Positions 1 through 10,183 of a stretch of 64,000 nucleotides of DNA are shown here, one piece after another. The position numbers and the translations under genes were made by a program. Within the stretch, counting starts at the first letter, position 1; the number at the start of each line of letters is the position of its first letter. The notes beneath the pieces are model-generated. The model made no database searches and had not been told where the DNA came from. It was given only the letters and a program-made list of their open reading frames with translations. The DNA is from Sphingopyxis fribergensis (lineage in GTDB: Bacteria; Pseudomonadota; Alphaproteobacteria; Sphingomonadales; Sphingomonadaceae), in contig NZ_CP009122.1 of assembly GCF_000803645.1 (NCBI RefSeq), positions 1,960,501 to 2,024,500 of the forward strand, in the 5' to 3' direction.

Positions 1-165
1 GGGTAATGCGAACCATGCGGCGATACCGGTGCCGAGCGCAACGGGCAGCCAGAGCCCGACCCGCTCGCGCTCGGCCTCGAGCCGCGCTTCGAGCCCATCG
101 GCGATCCGACACCAATGTATGACCCAAGCTCGCGCAATGGGCGTTTGAAGCAGCCTTGTCGCCAT
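1..165 (-). CDS. comEC: ComEC/Rec2-family competence protein, N-terminal fragment (runs off the window)
   Basis: The first 55 codons of a minus-strand gene cut by the window edge, starting at the ATG at 165-163. The reading frame is open to position 1. The deduced start has the pattern seen at the N-terminus of ComEC proteins: a stretch rich in Glu/Arg (GLEARLEAERERVGLW) followed by LPVALGTGIAAWFALP, the beginning of the first membrane segment. ComEC forms the inner-membrane channel for DNA uptake. It is divergent from gltX, an arrangement common in sphingomonads. Only the N-terminus is visible, so the family call rests on this short motif and on context. Confidence 0.7.
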   Translation of the reverse strand, partial: MATRLLQTPIARAWVIHWCRIADGLEARLEAERERVGLWLPVALGTGIAAWFALP

Positions 166-224
166 GCTAGGGGCTCCCCCGATCCCCGCCCAGAAGGGCG
201 GCAAATTGAGTGAAAGAGGCCGCA

Positions 225-1703
225 GTGGCAACCGAAAACCAGACCAAAGTGGCAGCAGCGAGCCGCGACGCGACACCCGAAGCAACCGGCGCCGACGTGG
301 TGACGCGATTTGCTCCCTCGCCGACCGGTTTCCTGCATATCGGCGGCGCGCGCACCGCCCTGTTCAACTGGCTGTTCGCTCGCCATCACGGCGGCAAATT
401 CCTGCTGCGGATCGAGGACACCGACCGCGCGCGCTCGACCGACGCCGCGATCGACGCGATTCTCGACGGCATGCAGTGGCTCGACCTCGACTGGGACGGC
501 GAGACGGTGTTCCAGTTCGCGCGCGCGCCGCGCCACGCTGCGGTTGCGGCGGAACTGCTCGCGAAAGGCGAAGCCTATCGTTGCTACCTCACACAGGACG
601 AACTCGCCGCGATGCGTGCCGAGGCGCAGGAAAAACGCCTGCCCTTCCGCGTCCGCAGCCCGTGGCGCGACCGCGACGACGGCGACCCGTCGGCTCCTCA
701 TGTTATCCGCCTGCGCGCGCCGCAGGACGGCGCCGCGACGATCGCCGACAAGGTCCAGGGTGACGTCACCGTCCAGAACGCCGAACTCGACGATTTCGTC
801 CTGCTGCGCAGCGACGGCACGCCGACCTATATGCTCAGCGTCGTCGTCGACGACAACGACATGGGCGTGACGCATGTGATCCGCGGCGACGACCATCTCA
901 ACAACGCGTTCCGCCAGCTCGCGCTGATCCGCTCGATGAACTGGTGCGAGCCCGTTTATGCCCATGTTCCGCTGATCCACGGCGCCGACGGGGCAAAGCT
1001 GTCGAAGCGCCACGGCGCGCTCGGCGTCGACGCGTACCGCGACGAACTCGGCTATCTTCCCGAATCGGTGAACAATTATCTGCTCCGCCTCGGCTGGGGG
1101 CATGGCGATGACGAAATCATCAGCCGGGCGCAGGCGACCGAGTGGTTCGACCTTGCGCATGTCGGCCGTTCGCCGTCGCGGTTCGATTTCAAAAAGCTCG
1201 AAAATCTGAACGGCCATTATCTGCGTGAAGCCGATAATGCGCGCCTCGCGGGCCTCGTCGCGCCGCGCGTCGAAAAGCTCGTTGGGCGCGCGCTGGACGA
1301 TGCCGACCGCGACCTGCTGGCGCGCGCGATGGAGTCGCTGAAGCCGCGCGCCAAGACGCTCGACGAGATCGCCGATGGCGCTATTTTCCTGTATCAGCCG
1401 GACCCGTTGCCAGTGGACGAAAAGGCGGCCGAGGTGCTAAGGGCCTCGCCCGAAGGCCTGCTTGCTGCGGTGACAGAGCGACTGCGCGGACTGAACGATT
1501 GGACGACAGAAGAGCTGGACGCCGCCGTGCGTGCCGAAGCCGAAGCCGCCGAACTGGGGCTCGGTAAATTGGCGCAACCGTTGCGCGCGGCGCTAACCGG
1601 CCGAACCATTTCCCCGGGGATTTTCGACGTGCTGCTGTTGCTCGGACGCGATGTGAGTCTGGCGCGACTTGACGCAGCGCAACATTATCCGGCAGGGGCG
1701 TAG
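225..1703 (+). CDS. gltX: Glutamate--tRNA ligase
   Basis: Class I aminoacyl-tRNA synthetase that charges tRNA(Glu) with glutamate in the cytoplasm. The HIGH-type motif is in [14 protein letters not shown] (His at about residue 38) and the KMSKS-type motif is K258-L-S-K-R. The length of 492 residues is normal for the family. I chose the GTG at 225 because AAAGAGG (213-219) lies 5 bases before it; a GTG at 210 would add five residues. The N-terminus carries about 25 low-complexity residues before the catalytic core. It is followed 38 bp later by gltA on the same strand, so the two may be cotranscribed. Confidence 0.96.
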   Translation: MATENQTKVAAASRDATPEATGADVVTRFAPSPTGFLHIGGARTALFNWLFARHHGGKFLLRIEDTDRARSTDAAIDAILDGMQWLDLDWDGETVFQFARAPRHAAVAAELLAKGEAYRCYLTQDELAAMRAEAQEKRLPFRVRSPWRDRDDGDPSAPHVIRLRAPQDGAATIADKVQGDVTVQNAELDDFVLLRSDGTPTYMLSVVVDDNDMGVTHVIRGDDHLNNAFRQLALIRSMNWCEPVYAHVPLIHGADGAKLSKRHGALGVDAYRDELGYLPESVNNYLLRLGWGHGDDEIISRAQATEWFDLAHVGRSPSRFDFKKLENLNGHYLREADNARLAGLVAPRVEKLVGRALDDADRDLLARAMESLKPRAKTLDEIADGAIFLYQPDPLPVDEKAAEVLRASPEGLLAAVTERLRGLNDWTTEELDAAVRAEAEAAELGLGKLAQPLRAALTGRTISPGIFDVLLLLGRDVSLARLDAAQHYPAGA

Positions 1704-1741
1704 CCACTCTCTCCCCCCGCCGTCAGTACAGGGAACAAAAT

Positions 1742-3025
1742 ATGACCGACACTGCGAAAATCACCCTCGGCGACAAGACCGTCGATAGCCCTGTCCTGTC
1801 GGGCACCGTCGGCCCCGACGTCGTCGACATCCGCAAATTCTACGCCCAAACGGGCGCCTTCACCTATGATCCCGGCTTCACCTCGACCGCGAGCTGCGAA
1901 TCGCAGCTCACCTATATCGACGGTGACGAGGGCGTGCTGCTCCACCGTGGCTACGCGATCGGCGACCTCGCCGAACAATCGAGCTTCATGGAAACTTGCT
2001 ATCTCCTGCTCAACGGCGAACTGCCGAACGGCGAGGAACTGCAGACGTTCGAAAATACGATCACGCGCCACACGATGCTGCACGAACAGCTCGCGACCTT
2101 CTATCGCGGCTTCCGGCGCGACGCGCACCCGATGGCGGTGATGTGCGGCGTCGTCGGTGCATTGAGCGCCTTCTACCCCGACTCGACCGAGATCCACGAT
2201 CCGCACCAGCGGATGATCGCCAGCCACCGGCTGATTGCGAAAATGCCGACGATCGCGGCGATGGCGTATAAATATTCGGTCGGCCAGCCCTTCGTCTATC
2301 CCGACAATTCGCTGAGCTACACCGGCAATTTCCTGCGTATGACCTTCGGCGTGCCTGCCGAACCCTATGAGGTGAACCCGGTCGTCGAACGCGCGCTCGA
2401 CCGCATCTTCATCCTCCACGCCGATCACGAACAGAATGCATCGACCTCGACCGTCCGCCTCGCGGGTTCGTCGGGTGCCAATCCGTTCGCTTGCATCGCC
2501 GCGGGCATCGCCTGCCTGTGGGGCCCCGCGCATGGCGGCGCGAACGAGGCCGCCCTCAATATGCTGCGCGAAATCGGCCGTCCGGAGCGCATCCCCGAAT
2601 ATATCGCGCGTGCGAAGGACAAGGACGATCCCTTCCGCCTGATGGGCTTCGGTCATCGCGTCTACAAGAATTACGATCCGCGCGCGACGGTGATGCAAAA
2701 GACCGTGCGCGAGGTGTTCGAGGCGCTCAAGGTCAACGACCCGGTGTTCGAGGTCGCGCTGCAGCTCGAGGAAATGGCGCTCAGCGATCCCTATTTCGTC
2801 GAAAAGAAGCTGTTTCCGAACGTCGATTTCTATTCGGGCGTGATCCTGTCGGCGATCGGTTTCCCGACGACGATGTTCACCGCACTCTTCGCGCTTGCCC
2901 GCACCGTCGGCTGGGTCGCGCAGTGGAACGAAATGATTTCGGACCCCGCACAGAAAATCGGCCGTCCGCGCCAGCTCTACACGGGCCCGACGCACCGCCC
3001 CTATGTCGCGGTCGACAAGCGCTAA
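1742..3025 (+). CDS. gltA: Citrate synthase (type I/II, hexameric bacterial form)
   Basis: Condenses acetyl-CoA with oxaloacetate to give citrate, the entry step of the TCA cycle. The 427-residue length fits the Gram-negative enzyme. Visible active-site blocks are the [10 protein letters not shown] region, [14 protein letters not shown] with its catalytic His, and the NVDFYSG block with the catalytic Asp near the C-terminus. The ATG at 1742 is preceded by AGGGAAC. It is convergent with the kinase-like gene that ends at 3084, with 58 bp between them. Confidence 0.97.
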   Translation: MTDTAKITLGDKTVDSPVLSGTVGPDVVDIRKFYAQTGAFTYDPGFTSTASCESQLTYIDGDEGVLLHRGYAIGDLAEQSSFMETCYLLLNGELPNGEELQTFENTITRHTMLHEQLATFYRGFRRDAHPMAVMCGVVGALSAFYPDSTEIHDPHQRMIASHRLIAKMPTIAAMAYKYSVGQPFVYPDNSLSYTGNFLRMTFGVPAEPYEVNPVVERALDRIFILHADHEQNASTSTVRLAGSSGANPFACIAAGIACLWGPAHGGANEAALNMLREIGRPERIPEYIARAKDKDDPFRLMGFGHRVYKNYDPRATVMQKTVREVFEALKVNDPVFEVALQLEEMALSDPYFVEKKLFPNVDFYSGVILSAIGFPTTMFTALFALARTVGWVAQWNEMISDPAQKIGRPRQLYTGPTHRPYVAVDKR

Positions 3026-3083
3026 GCGGCAAATTCCTTATAATTTCGAGCGGCGGCGTGGGCGACCAGGCCGCCGTTTCGAT

Positions 3084-4451
3084 TCAGACTTCGCGCGCCG
3101 GTAAACTCAGCGTAAACCGCGCGCCCTGTCCCGGCGCGCTATCGACCGTCAGCTCGCCGTCCATCGCCCGCGCCAGCCGCCGCGCGATATAGAGACCGAG
3201 CCCCGAACCGCCGCTGTCGGTGCGGCCCAGTCGCTCGAACTTCTCGAACACCACCGCCTGCTGTTCGGCGTCGATCCCCTGCCCCTGGTCGGCGACGGTG
3301 ACCATCGCGCGGTCGCCCTCGCGGTTCACGCGGATCCAGATCAGCGAGTTCTCAGGCGAATAGCGGATCGCATTGCCGAGCAGATTGAGCAGGACCTGCA
3401 GAACACGGCGAAATTCGCCCGTCGCGGGCATTTGGTCGTCCGTGCGCGGCGCGTCGATCCGGATGCCTTTTTCCTCGGCCTTCATGCCGAGCAGGCCGAC
3501 CGCGCGGCGCGCCAGATCGCCGAGGTCGATCTCATCCTGTGCCGCCTTGAACCCGGGCCGCTCGATATTCTGCAGATCGGCCAGGTCGTCGACCAGGCCC
3601 AGAAGATGGCGCCCGGCGTGCGCGATATCGCCGGCATAGCGTGCATAATCGGCGCGAATGGGGCCATCGAACTGTCCGGAAATCGTCTCCGCCGTCGCGA
3701 TGATACGGCTGAGCGGACCGCGCAGCGCGCCGTCGATCCGGCGCCCGAACTGCGGATCGGACAGCGGCAGCGACCCGAAGGCCGGATCGATCAGCGTGGC
3801 GCTCGAGGGTGGCTCGGCGGGCGACTCGGCTTCGGCGACGACCGCGAGCCCGCGAAAGCCCGTAAAACGACCCGTTGCGTCGAACAGCGCCTCGCCTGAC
3901 AGCGTCATCGCCCTGCCCCCAGCCTGCACGCGCTGACCATCGAAGCGCGATTGCCTTGCGAGCGCGCGGAGCACGGGGAAACGCCCGTCTTCATCGGGTT
4001 GCAACTCGAATAGTTCGGAGAGCGAGCGCGCTTCCCAGCTCTCCGGTATCGGTGGCGCTTCGGCGGCTGCCCGCAAAGCGACGATGCGCAGATGCTGATC
4101 GCATTCCCAGGTCCAGCTTTGCGGCACCGCGGTGCTATCGGCGATCGCGGGCACCTGCGGCTGTGTGACAGGGCGCGTGCGCCAGTCGCTGATCTCGAGG
4201 CTCGCACCCTCGGCATCGGGTATGATGCGGACCAATGCGTGGATGTCGCTATGATCGTCGGCGGCATGAAGCGGGCGGCTGATATCGCGATTTAGGCGCT
4301 GGGCCAGCGTAACGAGCCGCGCGAGGTGCGGTAGCGCCAGCGGCTTGTCGAGCCCCGCCCCGGCGCGCTGTTGCAGGCGCAGCAGCGGCGCGTCGGCGCT
4401 GACCAGCGCCCCCGACCGGTCGATCCGGCCCCGGATGATACGCTCACTCAT
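3084..4451 (-). CDS. Sensor histidine kinase-like protein with no phosphoacceptor histidine
   Basis: A 455-residue soluble protein with a probable PAS domain at about 112-205 and a C-terminal HATPase domain. The ATP-binding boxes are intact: N box NLLGNAIRYSP (about 356-366), G1 ADQGQGI (387-393) and G2 GGSGLGL (414-420). The dimerisation helix reads RIDGALRGPLSRIIATAETI where a normal kinase has SHELRTPL, so the histidine position is Gly241. The rest of the helical domain (YARYAGDIAHAGRHLLGLVDDL) resembles PleC/DivL-type kinases. The start at 4451 was chosen because ATGAGTGA overlaps the upstream gene's stop by 8 bp, which implies translational coupling. It probably acts as a regulator or pseudokinase, not as an autokinase; that is inference. 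Confidence 0.85.
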   Translation of the reverse strand: MSERIIRGRIDRSGALVSADAPLLRLQQRAGAGLDKPLALPHLARLVTLAQRLNRDISRPLHAADDHSDIHALVRIIPDAEGASLEISDWRTRPVTQPQVPAIADSTAVPQSWTWECDQHLRIVALRAAAEAPPIPESWEARSLSELFELQPDEDGRFPVLRALARQSRFDGQRVQAGGRAMTLSGEALFDATGRFTGFRGLAVVAEAESPAEPPSSATLIDPAFGSLPLSDPQFGRRIDGALRGPLSRIIATAETISGQFDGPIRADYARYAGDIAHAGRHLLGLVDDLADLQNIERPGFKAAQDEIDLGDLARRAVGLLGMKAEEKGIRIDAPRTDDQMPATGEFRRVLQVLLNLLGNAIRYSPENSLIWIRVNREGDRAMVTVADQGQGIDAEQQAVVFEKFERLGRTDSGGSGLGLYIARRLARAMDGELTVDSAPGQGARFTLSLPAREV

Positions 4452-5343
4452 CGCTGCTCGCATCGGCCACCGCACGCGCGGGCAGCATCATCAGCGAGGC
4501 CTCGAGCGGCGCCAGCGCGGCGTGATCGAGGCGCAGCGGCGCGAGCAACGAAGGCAATGCGGCACTTTCGGCGGTCAGCAGCGTCATCGCCAAGTCGCCA
4601 TAGGTACGGCGGTGCGCGGCGGCGGCAAGCGCAATCAGCGTCGGCCAATTGTGGCGCGCGATCGCCGCTGCGGCCGCGTCGGGCAAGGCGGCACCCAAAA
4701 TCTCGTAATAGGCCTGTCCGGCCGATTCGATGCCGCGCTCGCCCGCCTGCCGTTCGGTCGCGCCCCGCACCGCGTCTCCCAACTCGGCGGCGCGTGCCGT
4801 ATCGCCGCTTACCGCGGCGAGCCGCCACGCGGCGATATCGAGCAACAGGGTGCGGAAAATTTCGCCATCGAGATCGGCGATCGCGAGCGCGGGATTGCCC
4901 AGCGCGTCGAAGCGGCGACGGTCGGCGATCTGCAGCGCCAGATATGCGCGATCGACGTCGGACAGCGGTTCGCCGACCGCGGACGCATCGGCATTCGTCG
5001 CGTCGGTTTCGGCAAGGATCGGCGGCGGACTGGTCCGCAGCGCCGATTGCTCGCGCCAGCGATGCTCCTCGGCGCGCGCGAAACAAATGCCGGCAAGCCG
5101 CGTCGCAGACGGCAATCCGCCGCGCACCCATTCACCCCACAGCGCGCCCGGATCGATACCGGGATGAAGCCGCGCCGCGACATCGACGACCAACCGGCGT
5201 GCGATGCCCAGCGACAGCGCGCGCTGCTCTTCGGTCAGCCGTCCGGCAGCGGGCGCAGCCAGATAGCCCGCCAACTCGCGAAGGCGGGCAGACAGCGTCG
5301 GCGAGGGCGGGTCGATGCCGGGGGAGGAAACCGAGTCAATCAT
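4444..5343 (-). CDS. Conserved hypothetical protein coupled to the kinase-like gene
   Basis: A 299-residue protein, mostly alpha-helical and alanine-rich, with no signal peptide, membrane segment or catalytic motif that I recognise. The N-terminal part (RLRELAGYLAAPAAGRLTEE) faintly recalls helical DUF2336-like proteins found with alphaproteobacterial regulators, but I cannot confirm this. Its stop codon overlaps the start of the histidine-kinase-like gene by 8 bp, so the two are almost certainly made together. The natural guess is that it is a partner or scaffold of that protein. The function is unknown. Confidence 0.75.
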   Translation of the reverse strand: MIDSVSSPGIDPPSPTLSARLRELAGYLAAPAAGRLTEEQRALSLGIARRLVVDVAARLHPGIDPGALWGEWVRGGLPSATRLAGICFARAEEHRWREQSALRTSPPPILAETDATNADASAVGEPLSDVDRAYLALQIADRRRFDALGNPALAIADLDGEIFRTLLLDIAAWRLAAVSGDTARAAELGDAVRGATERQAGERGIESAGQAYYEILGAALPDAAAAAIARHNWPTLIALAAAAHRRTYGDLAMTLLTAESAALPSLLAPLRLDHAALAPLEASLMMLPARAVADASSDE

Positions 5344-5401
5344 GCGCGTCCGCCAATAACAGGATCGCGTTAATAGGCCTTAAACCTTCAATATCTTTGT
5401 T

Positions 5402-6616
5402 TTACCGCGCCTCCGGGCGCCGAGCGAGCCGCAGCCAGAGCAAAATCTGGAGCAACGCCAGCAGCGGCAGGATGGCGAACATCAACGACGCGAAGCCGAA
5501 GAGCAGCGCCGGCGCAAGCATAATCCAGGCCTGGTCGGCGTCGGGGAGCAGCCAGTGGAAGCGCCGCCGCGCGCCCGAATCCTCATAGAGCCAGCGGGCC
5601 AACAGGATCGTCGCAGCAAGGCACGGCGCCAGCGCAGCCTCGGCAAACAGGGGCATCTTGTGCGCCGGACCGCTGAGCGACAGCAGCCATGGGAAGCTCG
5701 CAAGCAACACCCACGCAAAGCTGCGGATCACATCGCGCGTCCGGTCCTGCGCGGCGCTTTCGGCGCGAAAGGCCGAGAGGAACCGCATCGCGGCGAGCCC
5801 CAGTCCACCGAAAATCGCCACCAGCGCCCCCGCCGCCGCCAGCCCGCTCGCCGCGAGCAACGCGACGATCACCCACAGCAAAGCGGTGACATAGGGCAGA
5901 TAGCGCGCCGTCATTGGCGATTTGACCAGCAAGGGCCCGGCGAGCCGGATCAGCGGCATCATGATCGCCGAGCGCCCGAGCCCCATGCCGCCATATTCGA
6001 CCTGTTGCAGGCTCGATTGCTCGATCAGTACCGCGGTCGGGCGATCGACGATGATCGCAATCTCGCCCTGCTCGAACAGCGCAGGCTCGCAATAGAGCCG
6101 CCGCGCGCCCGATTGCACCGCGAGCCGCAGCAGCGTCAGCATCATGTCCCATTCGCCTGGCATCGCGGCGAGTTCGGCGACCATCGTGTCGGAAATGCAC
6201 GCCAGCCCGCCCCAGCGCCGCGTCGCATCGATCCGTTCGAACATCTGCGTCAGCGGCGTATCGCCGGTGACCAGGATGGCGGGCGATCCGGGCTTCGCGA
6301 TCGCCGCATAATGCGTCCCGCCGGCCCGCAAGCCGTCGGCAACGAGGATGATACGGTCGTCGCCCTCGACCAGCACCATCAGGTCGGCGGCGGCCCGCAC
6401 GGGGGTCACTTTCACCCCGCGGCGGCGGATGCGGTCGCACGTTGCCAGCAATTCGGCGGGGACCGCGGCGACCGCGACCGCGATATGCGTCACACCGACG
6501 TCGGAAAGGCGCGCCGCCTGCCGTTCGATCAGCGTTTCGCCCGCCACGGTGACGAGCGCACGGAGCGACCCGTCGGGCAACGTTTCGGAAGCGCCGACCA
6601 GCGCGATCAGGGCCAT
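5402..6616 (-). CDS. Nucleotidyltransferase-like domain fused to a C-terminal membrane region
   Basis: From the ATG at 6616 this is a 404-residue protein; an in-frame start at 6691 would add 25 residues that look non-conserved. The N-terminus (MALIALVGASE, then LRALVTVAGETLIERQAARL and VTHIAVAV) follows the beta-alpha pattern of sugar-phosphate or MobA-like nucleotidyltransferases, but the usual GGxGTR nucleotide loop is missing. From about residue 245 there are several hydrophobic segments, ending in a long one rich in Leu (FGFASLMFAILPLLALLQIL). It is divergent from gyrA. A role in making a lipid-linked or CDP-activated headgroup is possible but unproven. Confidence 0.7.
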   Translation of the reverse strand: MALIALVGASETLPDGSLRALVTVAGETLIERQAARLSDVGVTHIAVAVAAVPAELLATCDRIRRRGVKVTPVRAAADLMVLVEGDDRIILVADGLRAGGTHYAAIAKPGSPAILVTGDTPLTQMFERIDATRRWGGLACISDTMVAELAAMPGEWDMMLTLLRLAVQSGARRLYCEPALFEQGEIAIIVDRPTAVLIEQSSLQQVEYGGMGLGRSAIMMPLIRLAGPLLVKSPMTARYLPYVTALLWVIVALLAASGLAAAGALVAIFGGLGLAAMRFLSAFRAESAAQDRTRDVIRSFAWVLLASFPWLLSLSGPAHKMPLFAEAALAPCLAATILLARWLYEDSGARRRFHWLLPDADQAWIMLAPALLFGFASLMFAILPLLALLQILLWLRLARRPEAR

Positions 6617-6851
6617 CGGCGCCGAAGGATTGGAGCAGCGGTCATCGACGCGAAGCTTTAGGGCCGACGAGGCGATTGGCAAGCCCCGCAATGGCGCACG
6701 ATGACGTCACGCCTTCACCCTCGTTTCCCTTACTTTCCGTGTCCTTTTCGCCCGCAAAAAAATACGGAAAAAAGGACCGAATCGCTGGCCTTTCCACCCA
6801 TCATCGGCTAGGCTAAATCCACCTCCCGAAAGAACGAAAAAAGGCCGGGTC

Positions 6852-9584
6852 TTGACCGAAGAAAATACGCCTACGCCGCCGTCCGAGGATGGCGTTTCAT
6901 CGATCAATATCGTCGATGAAATGAAAACATCGTACCTCGATTACGCGATGAGCGTGATCGTCAGCCGCGCGCTCCCCGACGTCCGCGACGGGTTGAAGCC
7001 GGTGCACCGCCGCATCCTCTACTCGGCGTTCGAAAGCGGCTATGTCGCCGGGCGTCCCTATCGCAAGTCGGCGCGTATCGTCGGCGACGTCATGGGTAAA
7101 TATCACCCGCACGGCGACAGCTCGATCTACGAAGCGCTCGCGCGCATGACGCAGGACTGGTCGATGAGCGTCCCGCTCGTCGACGGTCAGGGCAATTTCG
7201 GCTCGATGGACCCCGATCCGCCGGCGGCGATGCGCTACACCGAATCGCGCCTCGCCAAGGTCGCGAACACGCTGCTCGGCGATCTCGACAAGGACACCGT
7301 CGATTTCCAGCCGAACTATGACGGCTCGGAATCCGAACCGACCGTTCTTCCCGCGCGCTACCCCAATTTGCTCGTCAACGGCGCGGGTGGGATCGCGGTC
7401 GGCATGGCGACCAATATTCCGCCGCATAACCTTGGCGAAGTGATCAACGCGACGCTGGCGACGATCGACAATCCCGAAATCAGCCTCGACGACCTGATGA
7501 CGATCATTCCCGGCCCCGATTTCCCGACCGGCGCGATGATGCTGGGCCAGGGCGGCGCGCGCCTCGCTTACGCCACCGGCCGCGGCTCGATCATGATGCG
7601 CTCGACCTATGTCATCGAGGAAGGGCGTAACGATCGCCAGTCGATCGTCCTCACCGCCATCCCCTTCCAGGTCGGCAAGTCCGGCCTCGTCGAGAAGATC
7701 GCCGAGGCCGCGCGCGACAAGCGGATCGAAGGCGTCGCCGATATCCGCGACGAATCGAACCGTGAGGGCGTCCGCGTCGTCATCGAATTGAAGCGCGACG
7801 CGACCGCCGAGGTCGTGCTCAACCAGCTATGGCGGCACACCCCCGCGCAGTCGAGCTTCCCCGCCAACATGCTCGCGATCCGCGGCGGACGCCCCGAAAT
7901 GATGGGGCTGAAGACGATCCTCGAGGCGTTCATCGCCTTCCGCGAGGAAGTCATCACCCGCCGCTGCAAGTTCGAACTCGCGAAAGCGCGCGACCGGGCG
8001 CACATCTTGCTCGGTCTCGTCGTCGCGGTCAGCAATCTCGACGAAGTTGTCCGCATCATCCGCGGATCGTCGAGCCCCGCCGCAGCGCGCGACGCGCTGC
8101 TGGCGCGCGAATGGCCGATCGGTGATATCGCGCCCTATATCCGTCTCGTCGAAGCCATCGATGGCGAGATGGACGAAAGTTCGAGCTATCGCCTGTCCGA
8201 AATCCAGGTGAAGGCGATCCTCGACCTTCGCCTGCATCGCCTGACGGCGCTTGGTCGCGACGATATCGGTAACGAACTCAAAGAGCTGGCAAGCGAGATT
8301 GAGGGCCTGCTTGAAATCCTCGCCGACCGCGAAAAACTCTATGTCGTGATGCGCGAAGAGCTGATCGCGGTGCGCGACGAATTCGCCAAGCCGCGCCGGA
8401 CTGTGCTTGCCCCCGCCGCCGACGGTATCGACGACGAGGATCTGATCGAGCGCGAGGAGATGGTCGTCACCGTCACCCTCGACGGCTATATCAAGCGCAC
8501 CCCGCTCGAGACGTTCCGCGCGCAGCGCCGCGGCGGCAAGGGCCGCGCGGGCATGGCGACGAAGGACGAGGATGTCGTCACAAATTTGTTCGTCACCTCG
8601 ACGCACACGCCGGTGCTCTTCTTCTCGACCCTTGGCAAAGTCTACCGCATGAAAGTATGGCGCCTGCCCGAGGGCGGGCCCGCAACGCGCGGCCGTCCGA
8701 TGATCAATCTGCTGCCGCTTGGGCCCGGTGAGACGATCTCGACCGTGCTGCCGCTGCCCGAGGACGAGGCCGAATGGGGCAAGCTGCACGTCATGTTCGC
8801 AACCGCGAAGGGCAATGTGCGTCGCAACAGCATGGACGCCTTCACCAACGTGCCGTCGAACGGCAAGATCGCAATGAAATTCGAGGGCGAGGACGAGGAC
8901 GACCGGCTGATCGGCGTCGCATTGCTCGACGAAAGCGACGATGTCCTGCTCGCGACGCGCCAGGGTAAGGCGATCCGCTTTGCCGGCGACGATGTCCGCG
9001 AATTCCAGAGCCGCAATTCGACCGGCGTGCGCGGCATGCGGCTGGCAGGCGGCGACGAGGTCATCTCGCTCTCGATCCTCCACCGCGTCGGCACAACGAT
9101 GGAGGAACGCGAAGCCTATCTGCGCGCCGCGCCGTGGAAGGATAATGAGAATGCGCCGACCCTCGACGGCGATCGCATGGCCGAATTGGCGGCGAGCGAG
9201 CAGTTCATCCTGACCGTTTGCGCCAATGGCTATGGCAAGCTGTCGTCGGCCTATGAATATCGCCGCACCGGTCGCGGCGGCCAGGGGATCACCAACATCG
9301 ACAATATCGCGCGCAACGGCCCGGTCGTCGCGAGCTTCCCCGCCACGAAGATACATCAGCTGATGCTGGTGACCGATCAGGCAAAGCTGATCCGGATGGG
9401 CCTCGATTCGATGCGCGTCATCGGCCGCGGCTCGGCGGGCGTGCGCCTATTCGACGTCGCCAAGGACGAACATGTCGTCTCGGCGGCGCTGATCGAGGAA
9501 AGCGACGAGGAAGACGTCGACGGCATCGAAGGCGAAGCGCCCTCGCCCGAAGCCGCGCCGACGGCGGAAACGCCCTCCGAATGA
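6852..9584 (+). CDS. gyrA: DNA gyrase subunit A
   Basis: The breakage-reunion subunit of gyrase, which introduces negative supercoils with GyrB. It is 910 residues long. The catalytic Tyr is Y129 in [11 protein letters not shown], equal to E. coli Y122. The quinolone-resistance region is [15 protein letters not shown], with Ser90 at E. coli position 83 and Glu94 at position 87. The GyrA box Q558-RRGGKG identifies gyrase and excludes topoisomerase IV ParC. It begins with TTG at 6852, preceded by AAAAAAGG. The acidic C-terminal tail is typical. Its last 4 bp (ATGA) overlap the start of the DUF952 gene. Confidence 0.96.
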   Translation: MTEENTPTPPSEDGVSSINIVDEMKTSYLDYAMSVIVSRALPDVRDGLKPVHRRILYSAFESGYVAGRPYRKSARIVGDVMGKYHPHGDSSIYEALARMTQDWSMSVPLVDGQGNFGSMDPDPPAAMRYTESRLAKVANTLLGDLDKDTVDFQPNYDGSESEPTVLPARYPNLLVNGAGGIAVGMATNIPPHNLGEVINATLATIDNPEISLDDLMTIIPGPDFPTGAMMLGQGGARLAYATGRGSIMMRSTYVIEEGRNDRQSIVLTAIPFQVGKSGLVEKIAEAARDKRIEGVADIRDESNREGVRVVIELKRDATAEVVLNQLWRHTPAQSSFPANMLAIRGGRPEMMGLKTILEAFIAFREEVITRRCKFELAKARDRAHILLGLVVAVSNLDEVVRIIRGSSSPAAARDALLAREWPIGDIAPYIRLVEAIDGEMDESSSYRLSEIQVKAILDLRLHRLTALGRDDIGNELKELASEIEGLLEILADREKLYVVMREELIAVRDEFAKPRRTVLAPAADGIDDEDLIEREEMVVTVTLDGYIKRTPLETFRAQRRGGKGRAGMATKDEDVVTNLFVTSTHTPVLFFSTLGKVYRMKVWRLPEGGPATRGRPMINLLPLGPGETISTVLPLPEDEAEWGKLHVMFATAKGNVRRNSMDAFTNVPSNGKIAMKFEGEDEDDRLIGVALLDESDDVLLATRQGKAIRFAGDDVREFQSRNSTGVRGMRLAGGDEVISLSILHRVGTTMEEREAYLRAAPWKDNENAPTLDGDRMAELAASEQFILTVCANGYGKLSSAYEYRRTGRGGQGITNIDNIARNGPVVASFPATKIHQLMLVTDQAKLIRMGLDSMRVIGRGSAGVRLFDVAKDEHVVSAALIEESDEEDVDGIEGEAPSPEAAPTAETPSE

Positions 9585-9889
9585 CCGCGTCGACCGCCTT
9601 CAAGGTGCTCACTGCACAACAATGGGCCGATTTCGAACGCGAGCGCGTGTTCCGGGGCGCGCCGGTGGATATTGCCGACGGCTATATCCACCTGTCGACC
9701 GCGGAGCAGCTCGAGACGACGATCGCCAAATATTTCGCGGACCAATCGGGCCTGATGATCGCCGAGGTTGACCTTGCCTGCCTTGGCGACGCGGTGCGCT
9801 GGGAACCGGCACGCGGCGGCGATCTGTTCCCGCATATTTATGCCGAACTGCCGATCCAAGCCGTGATAAGCCTGCAAAAGCGCGACTAG
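9581..9889 (+). CDS. DUF952 family protein
   Basis: A 102-residue cytoplasmic protein of the DUF952 family. The recognisable features are the opening (A)FKVLTAQQW, the [19 protein letters not shown] block and the ending [17 protein letters not shown]952 proteins have an ADP-ribosyltransferase-like fold by family description, but no activity is established. The ATGA overlap with gyrA indicates coupled translation. In alphaproteobacteria this gene is more often seen upstream of pyrD, so its place behind gyrA is a local arrangement. Confidence 0.85.
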   Translation: MTASTAFKVLTAQQWADFERERVFRGAPVDIADGYIHLSTAEQLETTIAKYFADQSGLMIAEVDLACLGDAVRWEPARGGDLFPHIYAELPIQAVISLQKRD

Positions 9890-9960
9890 CCCTTAACGTC
9901 TATAGGATCCCAGACCTTTACCGCGATGACTGCGTTGGGGTGGTGAGCTGCCGTTAATTC

Positions 9961-10088
9961 TCCCTGTGGCGAAGCCATGGGGAGGGGGACCGCCGCCGCA
10001 GGCGGTTATGGAGGGGCCGCGACGCCGGTGTCATTGCCCCTCCGTCAGCGCTTCGCGCTGCCACCTCCCCATGGCTACGCCACAGGGA
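9961..10088. repeat. Inverted-repeat element with 25 bp arms
   Basis: The left arm at 9961-9985 begins TCCCTGTGGCGAAGCCATGG. The right arm at 10064-10088 is its reverse complement with one mismatch (GAA against GTA). Inside lie nested inverted pieces: GGAGGGGC near 10011 against GCCCCTCC near 10036, and short stems at ACCGCC/GGCGGT and AGCGC/GCGCT. It could be a small non-autonomous mobile element or a REP-like sequence. No target-site duplication is obvious and no second copy of the arms was seen in this window. Confidence 0.75.
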
Positions 10089-10183
10089 GGATATTATTTC
10101 CGCTTCCGGTCGTTTCCTGCCATGGCAACCGGATCGGCGATCAATGACACAAATGGGATGGCGAGCTGTTATTCTTTCCCTCT

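Noticed and set aside
1685..2995. Long open frame (436 codons) on the minus strand opposite gltA
   Set aside because: It lies fully antisense to a clear citrate synthase. The predicted protein is His/Arg/Asp-rich with no domain, as expected from a GC-rich shadow frame.
3026..3083. Terminator between gltA and the kinase-like gene
   Set aside because: A CGGCGGC/GCCGCCG stem exists but the loop is long and only three T follow; too weak to list.
7827..9356. 509-codon open frame opposite gyrA
   Set aside because: Antisense shadow of gyrA caused by high third-position GC; composition unlike any protein family.
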